Positions 33,727-41,848 of a stretch of 64,000 bases of DNA are shown piece by piece (positions within the stretch are counted from its first letter, which is position 1; the number at the start of each line of letters is the position of its first letter). This DNA is from Actinomadura oligospora ATCC 43269. Its GTDB lineage: Bacteria > Actinomycetota > Actinomycetes > Streptosporangiales > Streptosporangiaceae. The notes under the pieces are model-generated. The model made no database searches. It saw nothing but the letters and a program-made list of their open reading frames with translations, and had not been told where the DNA came from. The DNA is taken from assembly GCF_000518265.1 (NCBI RefSeq), contig NZ_JADG01000003.1:1032712-1096711 (forward strand), read 5' to 3'. A program made the translations under genes and the position numbers.

Positions 33727-35202
33727 ATGGGCAAGACGATCCCCTCAACCCCTGTGCCCCTCGCAGACGGTCCCGCTCGTGGACGGCACCGGCGCGAGAT
33801 CGAGCAGCACTCCATCGACTGGGTGCCCCTGTCGGAACGGCACGGCCGGACCTCCAGCCTCGGCGCGATCTGGTTCGTCGGGAGCCTGAACCTCACCGGC
33901 TTCGCGACCGGAGTGGTCACCCTGTCGCTGGGGGCGACCCTCTTCTGGACCACGGTCGCGACCGTGCTCGGCTCGCTGTTCGGCACGTTCTTCATGGCCT
34001 TCCACTCCGCGCAGGGCCCCCAGCTCGGCCTGCCCCAGCTCCTCCAGTCCCGGCCGCAGTTCGGTTACCTCGGCGCCGCGCTCACGGTCTGGGTGTTCGC
34101 CCTGGTCAACTACGTCGCGTTCAACACCTCCGACGCGCTGCTGGCCGGGGACGCGGCGCACACGCTGTTCGGGCTCCCCAACACGCTCGGCTACGTGCTG
34201 GCCGCGGTCGCCGCCGCGGTGATCGCGCTGTACGGGTACGACTGGATCCACCGGATCAACCGCTGGCTGACCTGGCCGTTCATCACGGTGATGACCGTCC
34301 TCACCGCGACCGCGCTGTTCGGCGGCGGCCTGCGCGCGGGGGCGTGGGCACCCGGACGGTTCGACCTGGCGAGCTTCATGCTCGTGTTCGTCTTCGTCGC
34401 GGGCTTCCAGCTGGGCTGGGCGCCGTACGTGTCGGACTACTCCCGCTACCTGCGGCCCGAGGTGTCCACACGGGCCGCCTTCTGGTGGACGTACCTGCCG
34501 AGCGCGGTCTCGGCCGTCTGGGTGTTCGTGCTCGGCGCGGTCGTCTCGGCCGCCGCGCCGCACGACGCCACTCCGGTCGCCGCGCTGAAGTGGTCGGCCG
34601 ACCGGCTCATGCCCGGGTTCGGCGCGGCCGCGGTCGTCCTGCTGCTCGCCGGACTGCTGTCGATCATGGCGATCAACCAGTACGGCGGCAGCCTGACGAT
34701 GATCTCGGTCGCGGACTCCTTCCGGCCCGTCCGGCCGACCCGGGCCCTCAGGGCGATCACCATCGGGCTGATGTTCGTGCTGGTCGGGATCTGCTCGACC
34801 GTCGTCGGCATCGACCGGTTCAACTGGTTCTTCGCCCACGTGGTCGTCGCGCTGACCTACCTGTTCATCCCGTGGACCGCCGTCAACCTGGTGGACTTCT
34901 TCCTCGTCCGGCGCGGTCTCTACATCGTCCGGGAGATCTTCAACCCGCACGGCGTCTACGGCCGGTGGGGATGGCGCGGGAACCTCGCCTACCTGCTCGG
35001 CCTGGCCGCCATGACCCCGTTCATGGTGATGACCGGCGTCTACACCGGGCCCGCGGCCGCCCGCCTCGGCGGCGTCGACTACTCGATGCTGATCGGCCTG
35101 CCCGTCGCGGGGCTCCTCTACCTGCTGTTCTCCCGGAGCCTCGACCTCGCCGCCGAGCGGGAGCTGGTCCGCGCCGAAGGCCTGCTCACCGACCTGCACT
35201 GA
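33727..35202 (+). CDS. NCS1-family permease (cytosine/purine/allantoin-type)
   Basis: A 491-residue membrane transporter with about 12 hydrophobic helices. Family landmarks are the N-terminal IDWVPLSERHGRTSSLGAIW, then GSLNLTGFATGVVTLSLGAT, and FFMAFHSAQGPQLGLPQLLQ with SRPQFGYLG just after it (helix 3, usually PxxPxLxRxxFG). AGGAGG stands eight bases before the ATG. NCS1 proteins import nucleobases, hydantoins, allantoin and some other ureido or amidine compounds by H+ or Na+ symport. Here the substrate is more likely a ureido or guanidino compound than a base, judged by neighbours only. It is co-directional with the next deiminase. Confidence 0.9.
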   Translation: MGKTIPSTPVPLADGPARGRHRREIEQHSIDWVPLSERHGRTSSLGAIWFVGSLNLTGFATGVVTLSLGATLFWTTVATVLGSLFGTFFMAFHSAQGPQLGLPQLLQSRPQFGYLGAALTVWVFALVNYVAFNTSDALLAGDAAHTLFGLPNTLGYVLAAVAAAVIALYGYDWIHRINRWLTWPFITVMTVLTATALFGGGLRAGAWAPGRFDLASFMLVFVFVAGFQLGWAPYVSDYSRYLRPEVSTRAAFWWTYLPSAVSAVWVFVLGAVVSAAAPHDATPVAALKWSADRLMPGFGAAAVVLLLAGLLSIMAINQYGGSLTMISVADSFRPVRPTRALRAITIGLMFVLVGICSTVVGIDRFNWFFAHVVVALTYLFIPWTAVNLVDFFLVRRGLYIVREIFNPHGVYGRWGWRGNLAYLLGLAAMTPFMVMTGVYTGPAAARLGGVDYSMLIGLPVAGLLYLLFSRSLDLAAERELVRAEGLLTDLH

Positions 35203-35299
35203 TCCACCCGACCGAACTGGTCCATCCCCGACCGGGTGACGCGGCCGAACCGATCCACACGACTGACATGGTCCACCTCGACCGAAGGGACGATCCGTC

Positions 35300-36451
35300 A
35301 TGCACGACACTCCGATCAGCCGTCGAAAGATGCTCGCGGGGACCGGCCTGGCCGTGGCCGGCCTGACCGCCGCCCAGCTGCTGGGTGACGCTCTGCCCGC
35401 GTCGGCGGCCACGTGGCGGGTGCCCGCCGAGGACGAGCCCCACCTGCGAACCTGGATGACCTGGCCGTCCAGCACCACGATCTGGGGCAGCCTGCTGGCA
35501 GGCGTCCAGGCCGACATCGCGACCCTCGCCAAGGAGGTCGCCCGCCACGAACCGGTCTTCATGGTCGCCAACGGCACGACGGCCGCGTCCAAGGCCCGCA
35601 GCATGTGCGGCTCGACCGTCACGGTGCTCTCCTCGATCCCCGACTCCGACTGCTGGATCCGCGACACCGGCCCGATCTTCCGCGTCGACGGCACGGGGAA
35701 CCGCGACGCGTTCGGCCTGAACTTCAACGCCTGGGGCGAGAACGCCACCAGCTACTACGGCATCCCCGCCTCGGCCTACGACAACGACCGCACGATCGCC
35801 GGGAAGGTCGCCGCCTACGCCGGGGTGCCCTTCACCAAGGCCGGGGTCACCGGCGAGGGCGGCGGCATCGAGTACGACGGCGACGGCACCCTGATGGCCA
35901 CCGAGAGCTGCTGGATCAACAGCAACCGCAACCCGGGCAAGACCAAGGCCCAGATCGAGGCCGAGCTGCTGGCCCGCTTCGGCGCGACCAAGATGATCTG
36001 GCTTCCCGGCCTCGTCGGCCAGGACGTCACCGACGACCACATCGACGGCACCGCCCGCTACATCCGTCCCGGCGTCGTGATGGTCCAGCTGGACGGAGCG
36101 GTCAGCTCCCCGGTCTGGGCGGCCAACGCCCAGGCCATCCACGACGCCCTGGTCGGCGCGACCGACGCGCGCGGCCGCACGCTCCAGGTCATCACCATCC
36201 AGGGGCCCGACACCCTGCCGCGGATCCCCCGCGGCAAATGGTCGGCCTTCCTCAGCTCGTACATGAACTGGACCGTCACCAACGACGCGATTGTCACCGT
36301 CCAGTTCGGCGACACGGCCCGGGACGCGGCCGCCAAGACCGCCATCTCCGCCGCCTTCGGCCGGCCGGTCGTCCAGCTGAACCTGGACAACCTCTACGGC
36401 AACGGCGGCGGCGGCGCGCACTGCGTCACCATGCAGGAACCCAAGCCCTGA
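35300..36451 (+). CDS. Agmatine deiminase with Tat signal (exported)
   Basis: A 383-residue agmatine deiminase-family enzyme with a twin-arginine signal: SRRKMLAGTGLAVAGLTAAQ, then an AxA cleavage site (ASA) near residue 36. The mature enzyme keeps CWIRDTGPIF, TDDHIDGTAR and the terminal GGGGAHCVTMQEP with the catalytic Cys (about 375). Most agmatine deiminases are cytosolic; a Tat-exported form would act on agmatine outside the cell. It follows the NCS1 permease by about 97 bases with no operator between, so both belong to one transcript driven from the perfect operator at 33669. Confidence 0.88.
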   Translation: MHDTPISRRKMLAGTGLAVAGLTAAQLLGDALPASAATWRVPAEDEPHLRTWMTWPSSTTIWGSLLAGVQADIATLAKEVARHEPVFMVANGTTAASKARSMCGSTVTVLSSIPDSDCWIRDTGPIFRVDGTGNRDAFGLNFNAWGENATSYYGIPASAYDNDRTIAGKVAAYAGVPFTKAGVTGEGGGIEYDGDGTLMATESCWINSNRNPGKTKAQIEAELLARFGATKMIWLPGLVGQDVTDDHIDGTARYIRPGVVMVQLDGAVSSPVWAANAQAIHDALVGATDARGRTLQVITIQGPDTLPRIPRGKWSAFLSSYMNWTVTNDAIVTVQFGDTARDAAAKTAISAAFGRPVVQLNLDNLYGNGGGGAHCVTMQEPKP

Positions 36452-36452
36452 G

Positions 36453-36492
36453 GGTGATCCCCCGTGACCCGGCCGGGTCACGGGGGATCACC
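36453..36492. terminator. 40-bp perfect palindrome after exported deiminase
   Basis: Arms of 20 bp (GGTGATCCCCCGTGACCCGG and its complement) with no spacer, beginning one base after the deiminase stop. It faces the 3' end of the DUF4436 operon on the other strand. It should act as a bidirectional terminator; an alternative is a protein-binding palindrome. Confidence 0.75.
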
Positions 36493-36616
36493 ATCCCCGC
36501 GCCCTGCCGGGCCGGCCGTAGCCTCTCCCGGCGCAGGTGCCTCCCAGGCTGATGCGTCCGCATCAGATCGGCTGGATCATCCACTCGGCACGCGCGGAAC
36601 GGTCTGTTCGCCGCCC

Positions 36617-37453
36617 TTACGGGGCGGTGCCGGTGAATTCGGTCCTCGCTCCGGCGATCACCACGCACGTCAACGAAGCGGCGATGATCATCTCTGCCCA
36701 GAGGAAGGCGGTGTAGTCGACCAGGCAGCCGAAGGGAGGGGTTCCGGGAGCGGTGTTGCGGAAGGCGGCCAAGGCGAACAGCGTCGCCGCCATCCAGCCC
36801 AGGGCCGGCCAGACCAGGCCGCGCCGACGGGAGACCAGGAACCAGGTGGCGAGCACCACCGCGCCTGCCAGTGCCCACATGGCGGCCATCATGAACAGCG
36901 CGAACAGCAGCACACTGGTCGTCCGCTCGATGCCCACGTCGAAGGAGGCCGCGCCGTCGATCTGCTCGGCCGCCATGTCCTGGGTGAACAGCGGGTCGCG
37001 ACCGGTGAGGGTCATGCTGACGGGCACGGCGGCGCCGCCCGCCTGCGCGGCGACCTCGATCAGGGTTCCGTAGGCGTCGAAGGGGTAGTCGGCGACCGAC
37101 CCGCTGCTCAGCGACACTGGCACGTCCACGCTGGAGATGCGGGCGTGGGCGGGGAAGCGCAGGTCACCGCGGACCAACGCGGAGGTGAGGAGCGTCAGGT
37201 CGGTGGCCGGTGCCAGACCGCCCGACTCGCCCAGGTCGCCGCGCGGCACGACCAGCAGGCGCAGGGTGAGCTGCCTGGCCGTCGCGTCCACGTGCTGGAT
37301 CGAGGCCCGGATGTCGATGCGGTCCGGGGCCGTGCTGACGGCGGCGTGGCGCACGCCGAGCGTGCGGCGCTCGTCGATCTGGAGCCAGGCGCCCAGGACG
37401 ATGACCGCGACCACGGCCATGCCGGCCGCGACCGCCAGTAGGCGCCGGATCAT
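36617..37453 (-). CDS. DUF4436 membrane protein
   Basis: A 278-residue membrane protein. One N-terminal helix (MIRRLLAVAAGMAVVAVIVL) is followed by an extracytoplasmic beta-rich domain of about 140 residues, then four hydrophobic segments at the C-terminus (LFALFMMAAMWALAGAVVLA, LGWMAATLFALAAF and others). Architecture and length fit DUF4436, whose role is not established. It begins 70 bases after the stop of the lipoprotein deiminase on the same strand, so both are one transcript, probably controlled by the operator at 38669. It may anchor or assist the exported deiminase (inference). Confidence 0.8.
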   Translation of the reverse strand: MIRRLLAVAAGMAVVAVIVLGAWLQIDERRTLGVRHAAVSTAPDRIDIRASIQHVDATARQLTLRLLVVPRGDLGESGGLAPATDLTLLTSALVRGDLRFPAHARISSVDVPVSLSSGSVADYPFDAYGTLIEVAAQAGGAAVPVSMTLTGRDPLFTQDMAAEQIDGAASFDVGIERTTSVLLFALFMMAAMWALAGAVVLATWFLVSRRRGLVWPALGWMAATLFALAAFRNTAPGTPPFGCLVDYTAFLWAEMIIAASLTCVVIAGARTEFTGTAP

Positions 37454-37523
37454 GGCATCCCCCCGCTGTTCCAGCGTGGTCTGCCCGGCGCGCCCTGCGT
37501 CCCAACGGAGCCCACGCGAATGT

Positions 37524-38663
37524 TTAGTTCCGCTTGGGCATTTGCTGGGTGGAGCAGTGGATGCCGCCGCCGCCCTCGCCGAGGGTGTCGACCGGCACCT
37601 GGACGACCTCGCGGCCGGGGTACAGATCCTTGACGATGGCGGCCGCGTCCCTGTCGGCCTTCTTGTCGCCGAAGCGGGGCAGGATGACGCCGCCGTTGAC
37701 GACGTAGTAGTTCACGTAGGTGGCCAGGAAGCCCTCGCCGCGGCGGCCGATGTCGACCGGTTCGGGCAGTTCGACCAGCTCCAGCTTCTTGCCGCGGGCA
37801 TCGACGGCCGAGCTCAGCACCTTGTGCGCCTGGTCGTAGGCGGCCGTCCAGGCATCCTGGGGGGCGTCCTCGGGCGGGGTGCTGACCACCACGACGCCGG
37901 GTTCGGAGAACCGTGCCAGCGCGTCGATGTGGTAGTCGGTGATGTCCTTGCCCTTGACGCCCTTCACCCAGATGAAGGTGGTCGCGCCGACGGTCTCCCT
38001 CAACGCGCGCTCGATGTCGGCCTTGGACTTGCCGGGGTTCCGGTTGTCGTTGATCAGCGAGCTCTCGGTGGCCATGAGCGTCCCCACGCCGTCGACCTCG
38101 ATCGAGCCGCCCTCGGCGACGATCGGCGCCTGGATCCTGGTGACATGCTCCCTGGCCAGGATCCGGCGGGCGACCTTCCCGTCGCGGGAGTGCTCCTGCT
38201 TGCCGCCCCAGCCGTTGAAGTTGAAGTCGACCCCGGCGATGTCCTTGCCGGAGAGCACGAAGGCGGGGCCGGTGTCGCGCGTCCACAGGTCATCGACGGG
38301 AATCGGGACGACCTCGACCTGCGAACCGCACGCGCGCTGCGCGGCCACGACGTCCTGGGGGTTGGCGAGCAGGATCACCGGCTCGAACTCGCCGATCGCG
38401 CGGGCGATTCCGGCGATGTCCTCGCGCACCGCCGCCGTGTCGGACTTCCAGATCAACTCGGTCGGCCACGACATGAAGGTCCGCTCGTGCGGATGCGTCT
38501 CCTCCGGCATCAGCCACATGGCCTTCCCCGCCGACGTGCTCCGCCCCGATGTGCCCGCCCCTTCGACGCCGGTCGGGGATGAGCCACAGGCGGCCAGCGC
38601 GCCGCCAACGGCGGCCAAGAACGCTGTCTGTAGCGTCTGACGTCGCGAAACCCGCACAACCAT
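37524..38663 (-). CDS. Agmatine deiminase, predicted Tat/lipoprotein form
   Basis: A 379-residue agmatine deiminase. The N-terminus has a twin-arginine-like VSRRQTLQTAFLAAVGG followed by a lipobox (ALAAC), so it should be exported and lipid-anchored. The mature enzyme has MPEETHPHERTFMSWPTELI, LWTRDTGPAF, TDYHIDALAR and GGGGIHCSTQQMP with the catalytic Cys (about 370). The ATG at 38663 is close to GGGGG; GTG 38657 is an alternative start. It is transcribed away from the Tat form and followed by DUF4436. The operator immediately upstream ties it to the same regulon. Confidence 0.88.
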   Translation of the reverse strand: MVVRVSRRQTLQTAFLAAVGGALAACGSSPTGVEGAGTSGRSTSAGKAMWLMPEETHPHERTFMSWPTELIWKSDTAAVREDIAGIARAIGEFEPVILLANPQDVVAAQRACGSQVEVVPIPVDDLWTRDTGPAFVLSGKDIAGVDFNFNGWGGKQEHSRDGKVARRILAREHVTRIQAPIVAEGGSIEVDGVGTLMATESSLINDNRNPGKSKADIERALRETVGATTFIWVKGVKGKDITDYHIDALARFSEPGVVVVSTPPEDAPQDAWTAAYDQAHKVLSSAVDARGKKLELVELPEPVDIGRRGEGFLATYVNYYVVNGGVILPRFGDKKADRDAAAIVKDLYPGREVVQVPVDTLGEGGGGIHCSTQQMPKRN

Positions 38664-38668
38664 CCCCC

Positions 38669-38686
38669 TGACTGAAAAATCCATCA
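38669..38686. promoter_or_regulatory. TetR-type operator before lipoprotein deiminase
   Basis: TGACTGAA-AA-ATCCATCA. The left arm matches the consensus exactly and the right arm 5 of 8. It lies five bases upstream of the minus-strand ATG, overlapping the likely promoter/leader. Confidence 0.6.
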
Positions 38687-38901
38687 GGGCCGACCCTACC
38701 TGACCGACCCGGTAATCGAGGACAGCGAGGTCAGGGAAGGCGTGTTGGGACGCCGCCCAGGTCAGCGCGTCATCGCCCGTCGCGCCTACTGCCAGGGCGC
38801 GTTCTGCCAGGACGCGTTCCGGTCCGGCCGTCCGGAAGGCCCGGGCCGGGGCCGGCCGGTCTGGGCCACGCCGAGCGCAGCGCGTCGGCGGACGCCGCCC
38901 C

Positions 38902-39072
38902 CGGCTCACCCCCGAACAAGCCACCCTCGCCCAAGAGCTCTACGACGCCCGCATCAAAACCGTGCAGCAGATCGCCGGCCTCTTCGACGTCCCCCGCCCC
39001 ACCGTCCACGGCCACCTCGACAAGAGCACCACCGTGCTCCGCCAGCCGAAGAAGCGCCCCGCGGAAGCGTAA
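38902..39072 (+). pseudogene. Serine recombinase C-terminal HTH relic
   Basis: The frame RLTPEQATLAQELYDARIKT, VQQIAGLFDVPRPTVHGHLD ends with PKKRPAEA and TAA. This is the resolvase/invertase C-terminal DNA-binding domain (LTPEQ…IAxxFxVSRxTVYxxL). The catalytic domain is missing. The 3' flank (CTTGCGGCTCGCCG near 39103) is shared with the intact resolvase at 20739, which shows a common origin. Confidence 0.75.
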
Positions 39073-39153
39073 CCAGCAGACAACGATCTTCAGTGGGGCC
39101 TGCCTTGCGGCTCGCCGTAGCCTTCCTCAGGGGTCCTGGGCCCTGACGGTGCG

Positions 39154-41679
39154 TTAGTACTGCCCGATGTAGTGCTGGACGCCGCCGCCCCTGGGGAGCC
39201 GCCGCGCCCACTCCGCAATCCTGCTCGGGGACGGGTCGTCGGACAGGACGGCCATCGCCAGGCCGGGCAGCGTGACATTCTGCCGCCAGAGCTCCTGCCA
39301 CTGTTCGTACCGCAACGACAGGTAGTGCAGACGGCTCATCCGGCCCAGCGCGGCCAGGTCCATGACCGGCGATCCGCACAGGTCCAGTGCGTAGAGCCGG
39401 GGCACGGTGACCAGCGGTTCGAGGTCGACGGCGTGCTGCGCGCGCACCCGCACCGCGCGCAGCGTCGGATGGCCCGCGATCGGCGTCAGGTCGAGGGCCT
39501 CCACGTCCTCAAGCGTCAACGCCTCGACGGCTGTCTCCCGGAGCGGGCCGAGATCGGCCGACCGGCACTGCGTCAGCTCCAACTTCAGGAGCCGGATGCC
39601 TCGGACGGTGCGCAGATCAATGTCGCCCCCGCCCCGCACCCACAGACTCTGGGTGTTGTGGCCGGGATTCAGCACCTCACGACAGGCCCAGACCGTGGAC
39701 GCGTCGGGCTCGTTCTCGCTCTCCCGGGCGAGGGCCATGTCACCGAGATCGATCCGCAGGTCGTCGTCCCCACACGTCCAGTCGCCCCACTCGAGTGCCT
39801 CCACGTGGCGGCGCAGCAGCGAGGTGACCGAGTCGGCGACGTAGGTGGGGCCGTCTCGCCGCAGGCCGATGCGGATGACCTGGCCGGGACGGCCGCCCGG
39901 CCCGGGGTCCATGTCGACGGCGAGGTACTCGTTGTTCCCACCGTCGGCGAACGGGATCCAGCCATCCCGGTCGATGGAACGCCGGACCGCCCCGGGCGGG
40001 CCGTCGTCCAGCATGATCCTCCATGGGTCCGGGTCGAACAGCGGCACGTTGTCCATCCAGTAATGATCACTTCCCAGTTCTGACACAAGGGACGCTGGAA
40101 GCCAGTCGTAGCCATTGTCAATGAGTCCCAGGTCATCACCGCCGTCCATCACGTCGTAGAGGGCGCGCAGATCGTCGGGAAGCGGGTATTCCAGGTCTGC
40201 GAACATTTCCTCGCGATCCGCTGCCGGCGGCGGCAGCTCATCGGAGTGGCCGAGGATCTCCTCGCGGCGCTGGAGGTAGGCGCGCAGCAGGCAGACCGCC
40301 TCGGCGGGATCTCCGGCCTGCGTCGGATCGGCGGGCCCGTCCACCTCATCGCCAGGGCCGCTGGGCAGTGCCTCCTCGTCGAGGACGCAGGCGGCGCCCG
40401 AGTTCTCCGCGCGACCGCCAACGGCGGCCTCGAACCACCCCGAAGGATGCACGACCACCGTGACCGCCATACCACGGCCGAGGCGCAGCGCCTTGCGCAG
40501 GTCGAACGGGAGACCCTGGTTCTTGAGGGTGCCGTCAGGCAGGGTGAAATGGCCTTTGGTACCTCCGCCGATGGTGAACGTGGCGCGTCGCCAGCCGTCC
40601 GGGGCCCGGGCGGCGGTCTGTACCGCCAGGCGCCGCAGCACCTCGGTAGCCTGGGGGTCCTGCTCGTTCTCCGCGGCCCGGAGGCCGGTCAACCGCCAGA
40701 AGTCCGGACGGCCGCGCAGACCGTCGTGGTCGGGGTCGGCGAGGATCTCCTCGGTGATCCACGGGGCGAGCCGGACCGCCTCGGCGAGATCGTCGAGCGC
40801 GGCGTCCTCGTCACCGAGCAGCGCATGGACCCACCCGCGGTAGTGGCGCACCTTGGCGCCGGGGTGCAGGGCCGCGGCCTCGTCGATCACCCGAAGTGCC
40901 TCGCGGGCACGCCCGGACTCGCCGAGCTCCAGGACCCGGGACAGCCAGCCGAGCAGATACCCGGGGTCCTCCCGGGTGGCGCGCTCCCAGTCCACCGGCC
41001 GGATGCCCGCCAGCAGACAGGTCGCGGGACCTGCCATGCCGCCGTCCGCCGCCCGTTCCATGGCCGTTGCGGCCTCCGCCGGATCGGCCTCCATGAGCAG
41101 CCAGCCACGCCACAGCTCGGCGAGTCCGGGTTCTGCGCCAGCGGCCAACGCCCGATCGAACGACTCCAGCGCCACGTGCAGCATCCCCGCGTCCAACGCG
41201 GCGAACGCGACGTCCAGCCAGCGATCGGACGAGCCGTCCGCGGCGGCGATCGCGGGGATCAGCGGCCCCGCTGGGCGCCGGGGCATCTCCTCCAACATGA
41301 ACCCGCTGAGCCCGATCGGCCGCACCGACCGTTCCCGGAACACCGCCGCGCGGGCCATCAGCGGCTTCAGAACGTTCTTGGCGAGAGTCCCGCCTGGTGA
41401 CGCCGCTGCAAGAAGGTCGAGCCCGGCGGCTGTCCGGTCGACGCCCTCGAAGCCCATCCCCGCGGGATCGGTGAAGCCGAGAACGTCGACCACGAAGACC
41501 TCGTCGCCGGCCGCGAAGATCAGCCCTTCCGGGATGTCGCCTTCGCACCGCCCGGCCCGGGTGGTTCCGTAGGTGCAGCGCCAGAACGTCCCGTCCGGCC
41601 AGACGCGCTCCATCGTCCCGCTCCTGCGCCATTCCCAGCCCGCGGCCGCCAGCCGCTCGCGCACCCTCGCCTCCGTCAT
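39154..41679 (-). CDS. Large SMI1/KNR4-domain protein with TPR-like and LRR-like parts
   Basis: 841 residues in several modules. The N-terminal domain (about 1-110) starts MTEARVRERLAAAGWEWRRS. Residues about 150-340 form tandem helices of TPR type (ALDAGMLHVALESFDRALAA, DDLAEAVRLAPWITEEILAD). Residues about 480-640 are a SUKH/SMI1-KNR4 domain (DLEYPLPDDLRALYDVMDGG, DGWIPFADGGNNEYLAVDMD). The C-terminal 150 residues have leucine-rich-type strands (AVEALTLEDVEALDLTPIAG, VPRLYALDLCGSPVMDLAAL). SUKH domains occur as immunity proteins against secreted nuclease toxins, but also in regulatory scaffolds. No toxin gene is adjacent. Function unresolved. Confidence 0.75.
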   Translation of the reverse strand: MTEARVRERLAAAGWEWRRSGTMERVWPDGTFWRCTYGTTRAGRCEGDIPEGLIFAAGDEVFVVDVLGFTDPAGMGFEGVDRTAAGLDLLAAASPGGTLAKNVLKPLMARAAVFRERSVRPIGLSGFMLEEMPRRPAGPLIPAIAAADGSSDRWLDVAFAALDAGMLHVALESFDRALAAGAEPGLAELWRGWLLMEADPAEAATAMERAADGGMAGPATCLLAGIRPVDWERATREDPGYLLGWLSRVLELGESGRAREALRVIDEAAALHPGAKVRHYRGWVHALLGDEDAALDDLAEAVRLAPWITEEILADPDHDGLRGRPDFWRLTGLRAAENEQDPQATEVLRRLAVQTAARAPDGWRRATFTIGGGTKGHFTLPDGTLKNQGLPFDLRKALRLGRGMAVTVVVHPSGWFEAAVGGRAENSGAACVLDEEALPSGPGDEVDGPADPTQAGDPAEAVCLLRAYLQRREEILGHSDELPPPAADREEMFADLEYPLPDDLRALYDVMDGGDDLGLIDNGYDWLPASLVSELGSDHYWMDNVPLFDPDPWRIMLDDGPPGAVRRSIDRDGWIPFADGGNNEYLAVDMDPGPGGRPGQVIRIGLRRDGPTYVADSVTSLLRRHVEALEWGDWTCGDDDLRIDLGDMALARESENEPDASTVWACREVLNPGHNTQSLWVRGGGDIDLRTVRGIRLLKLELTQCRSADLGPLRETAVEALTLEDVEALDLTPIAGHPTLRAVRVRAQHAVDLEPLVTVPRLYALDLCGSPVMDLAALGRMSRLHYLSLRYEQWQELWRQNVTLPGLAMAVLSDDPSPSRIAEWARRLPRGGGVQHYIGQY

Positions 41680-41848
41680 GGCACCCGATTATGGGACGCC
41701 AAGATCACCCATGACGGACTTTCCGTCCACATGGCGGGGTGTTCGACAACGGGAGGCGACATCGCCCGACCAGTCGTCTGAGTCGCGGATTCCTCCTGGA
41801 GATCGGGCGGTGGTTGGGCCTTGCACCGATGCGGTCGGGTTCAGGTCC

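Noticed and set aside
33745..35748. A 667-codon open frame antisense to the NCS1 permease and exported deiminase
   Set aside because: Arg/Pro/His-rich composition of antisense GC-rich DNA. The plus strand has clear transmembrane helices and catalytic motifs.
37450..38286. A minus-strand frame (shifted) over the lipoprotein deiminase
   Set aside because: Shadow frame; the deiminase motifs lie in the other frame.
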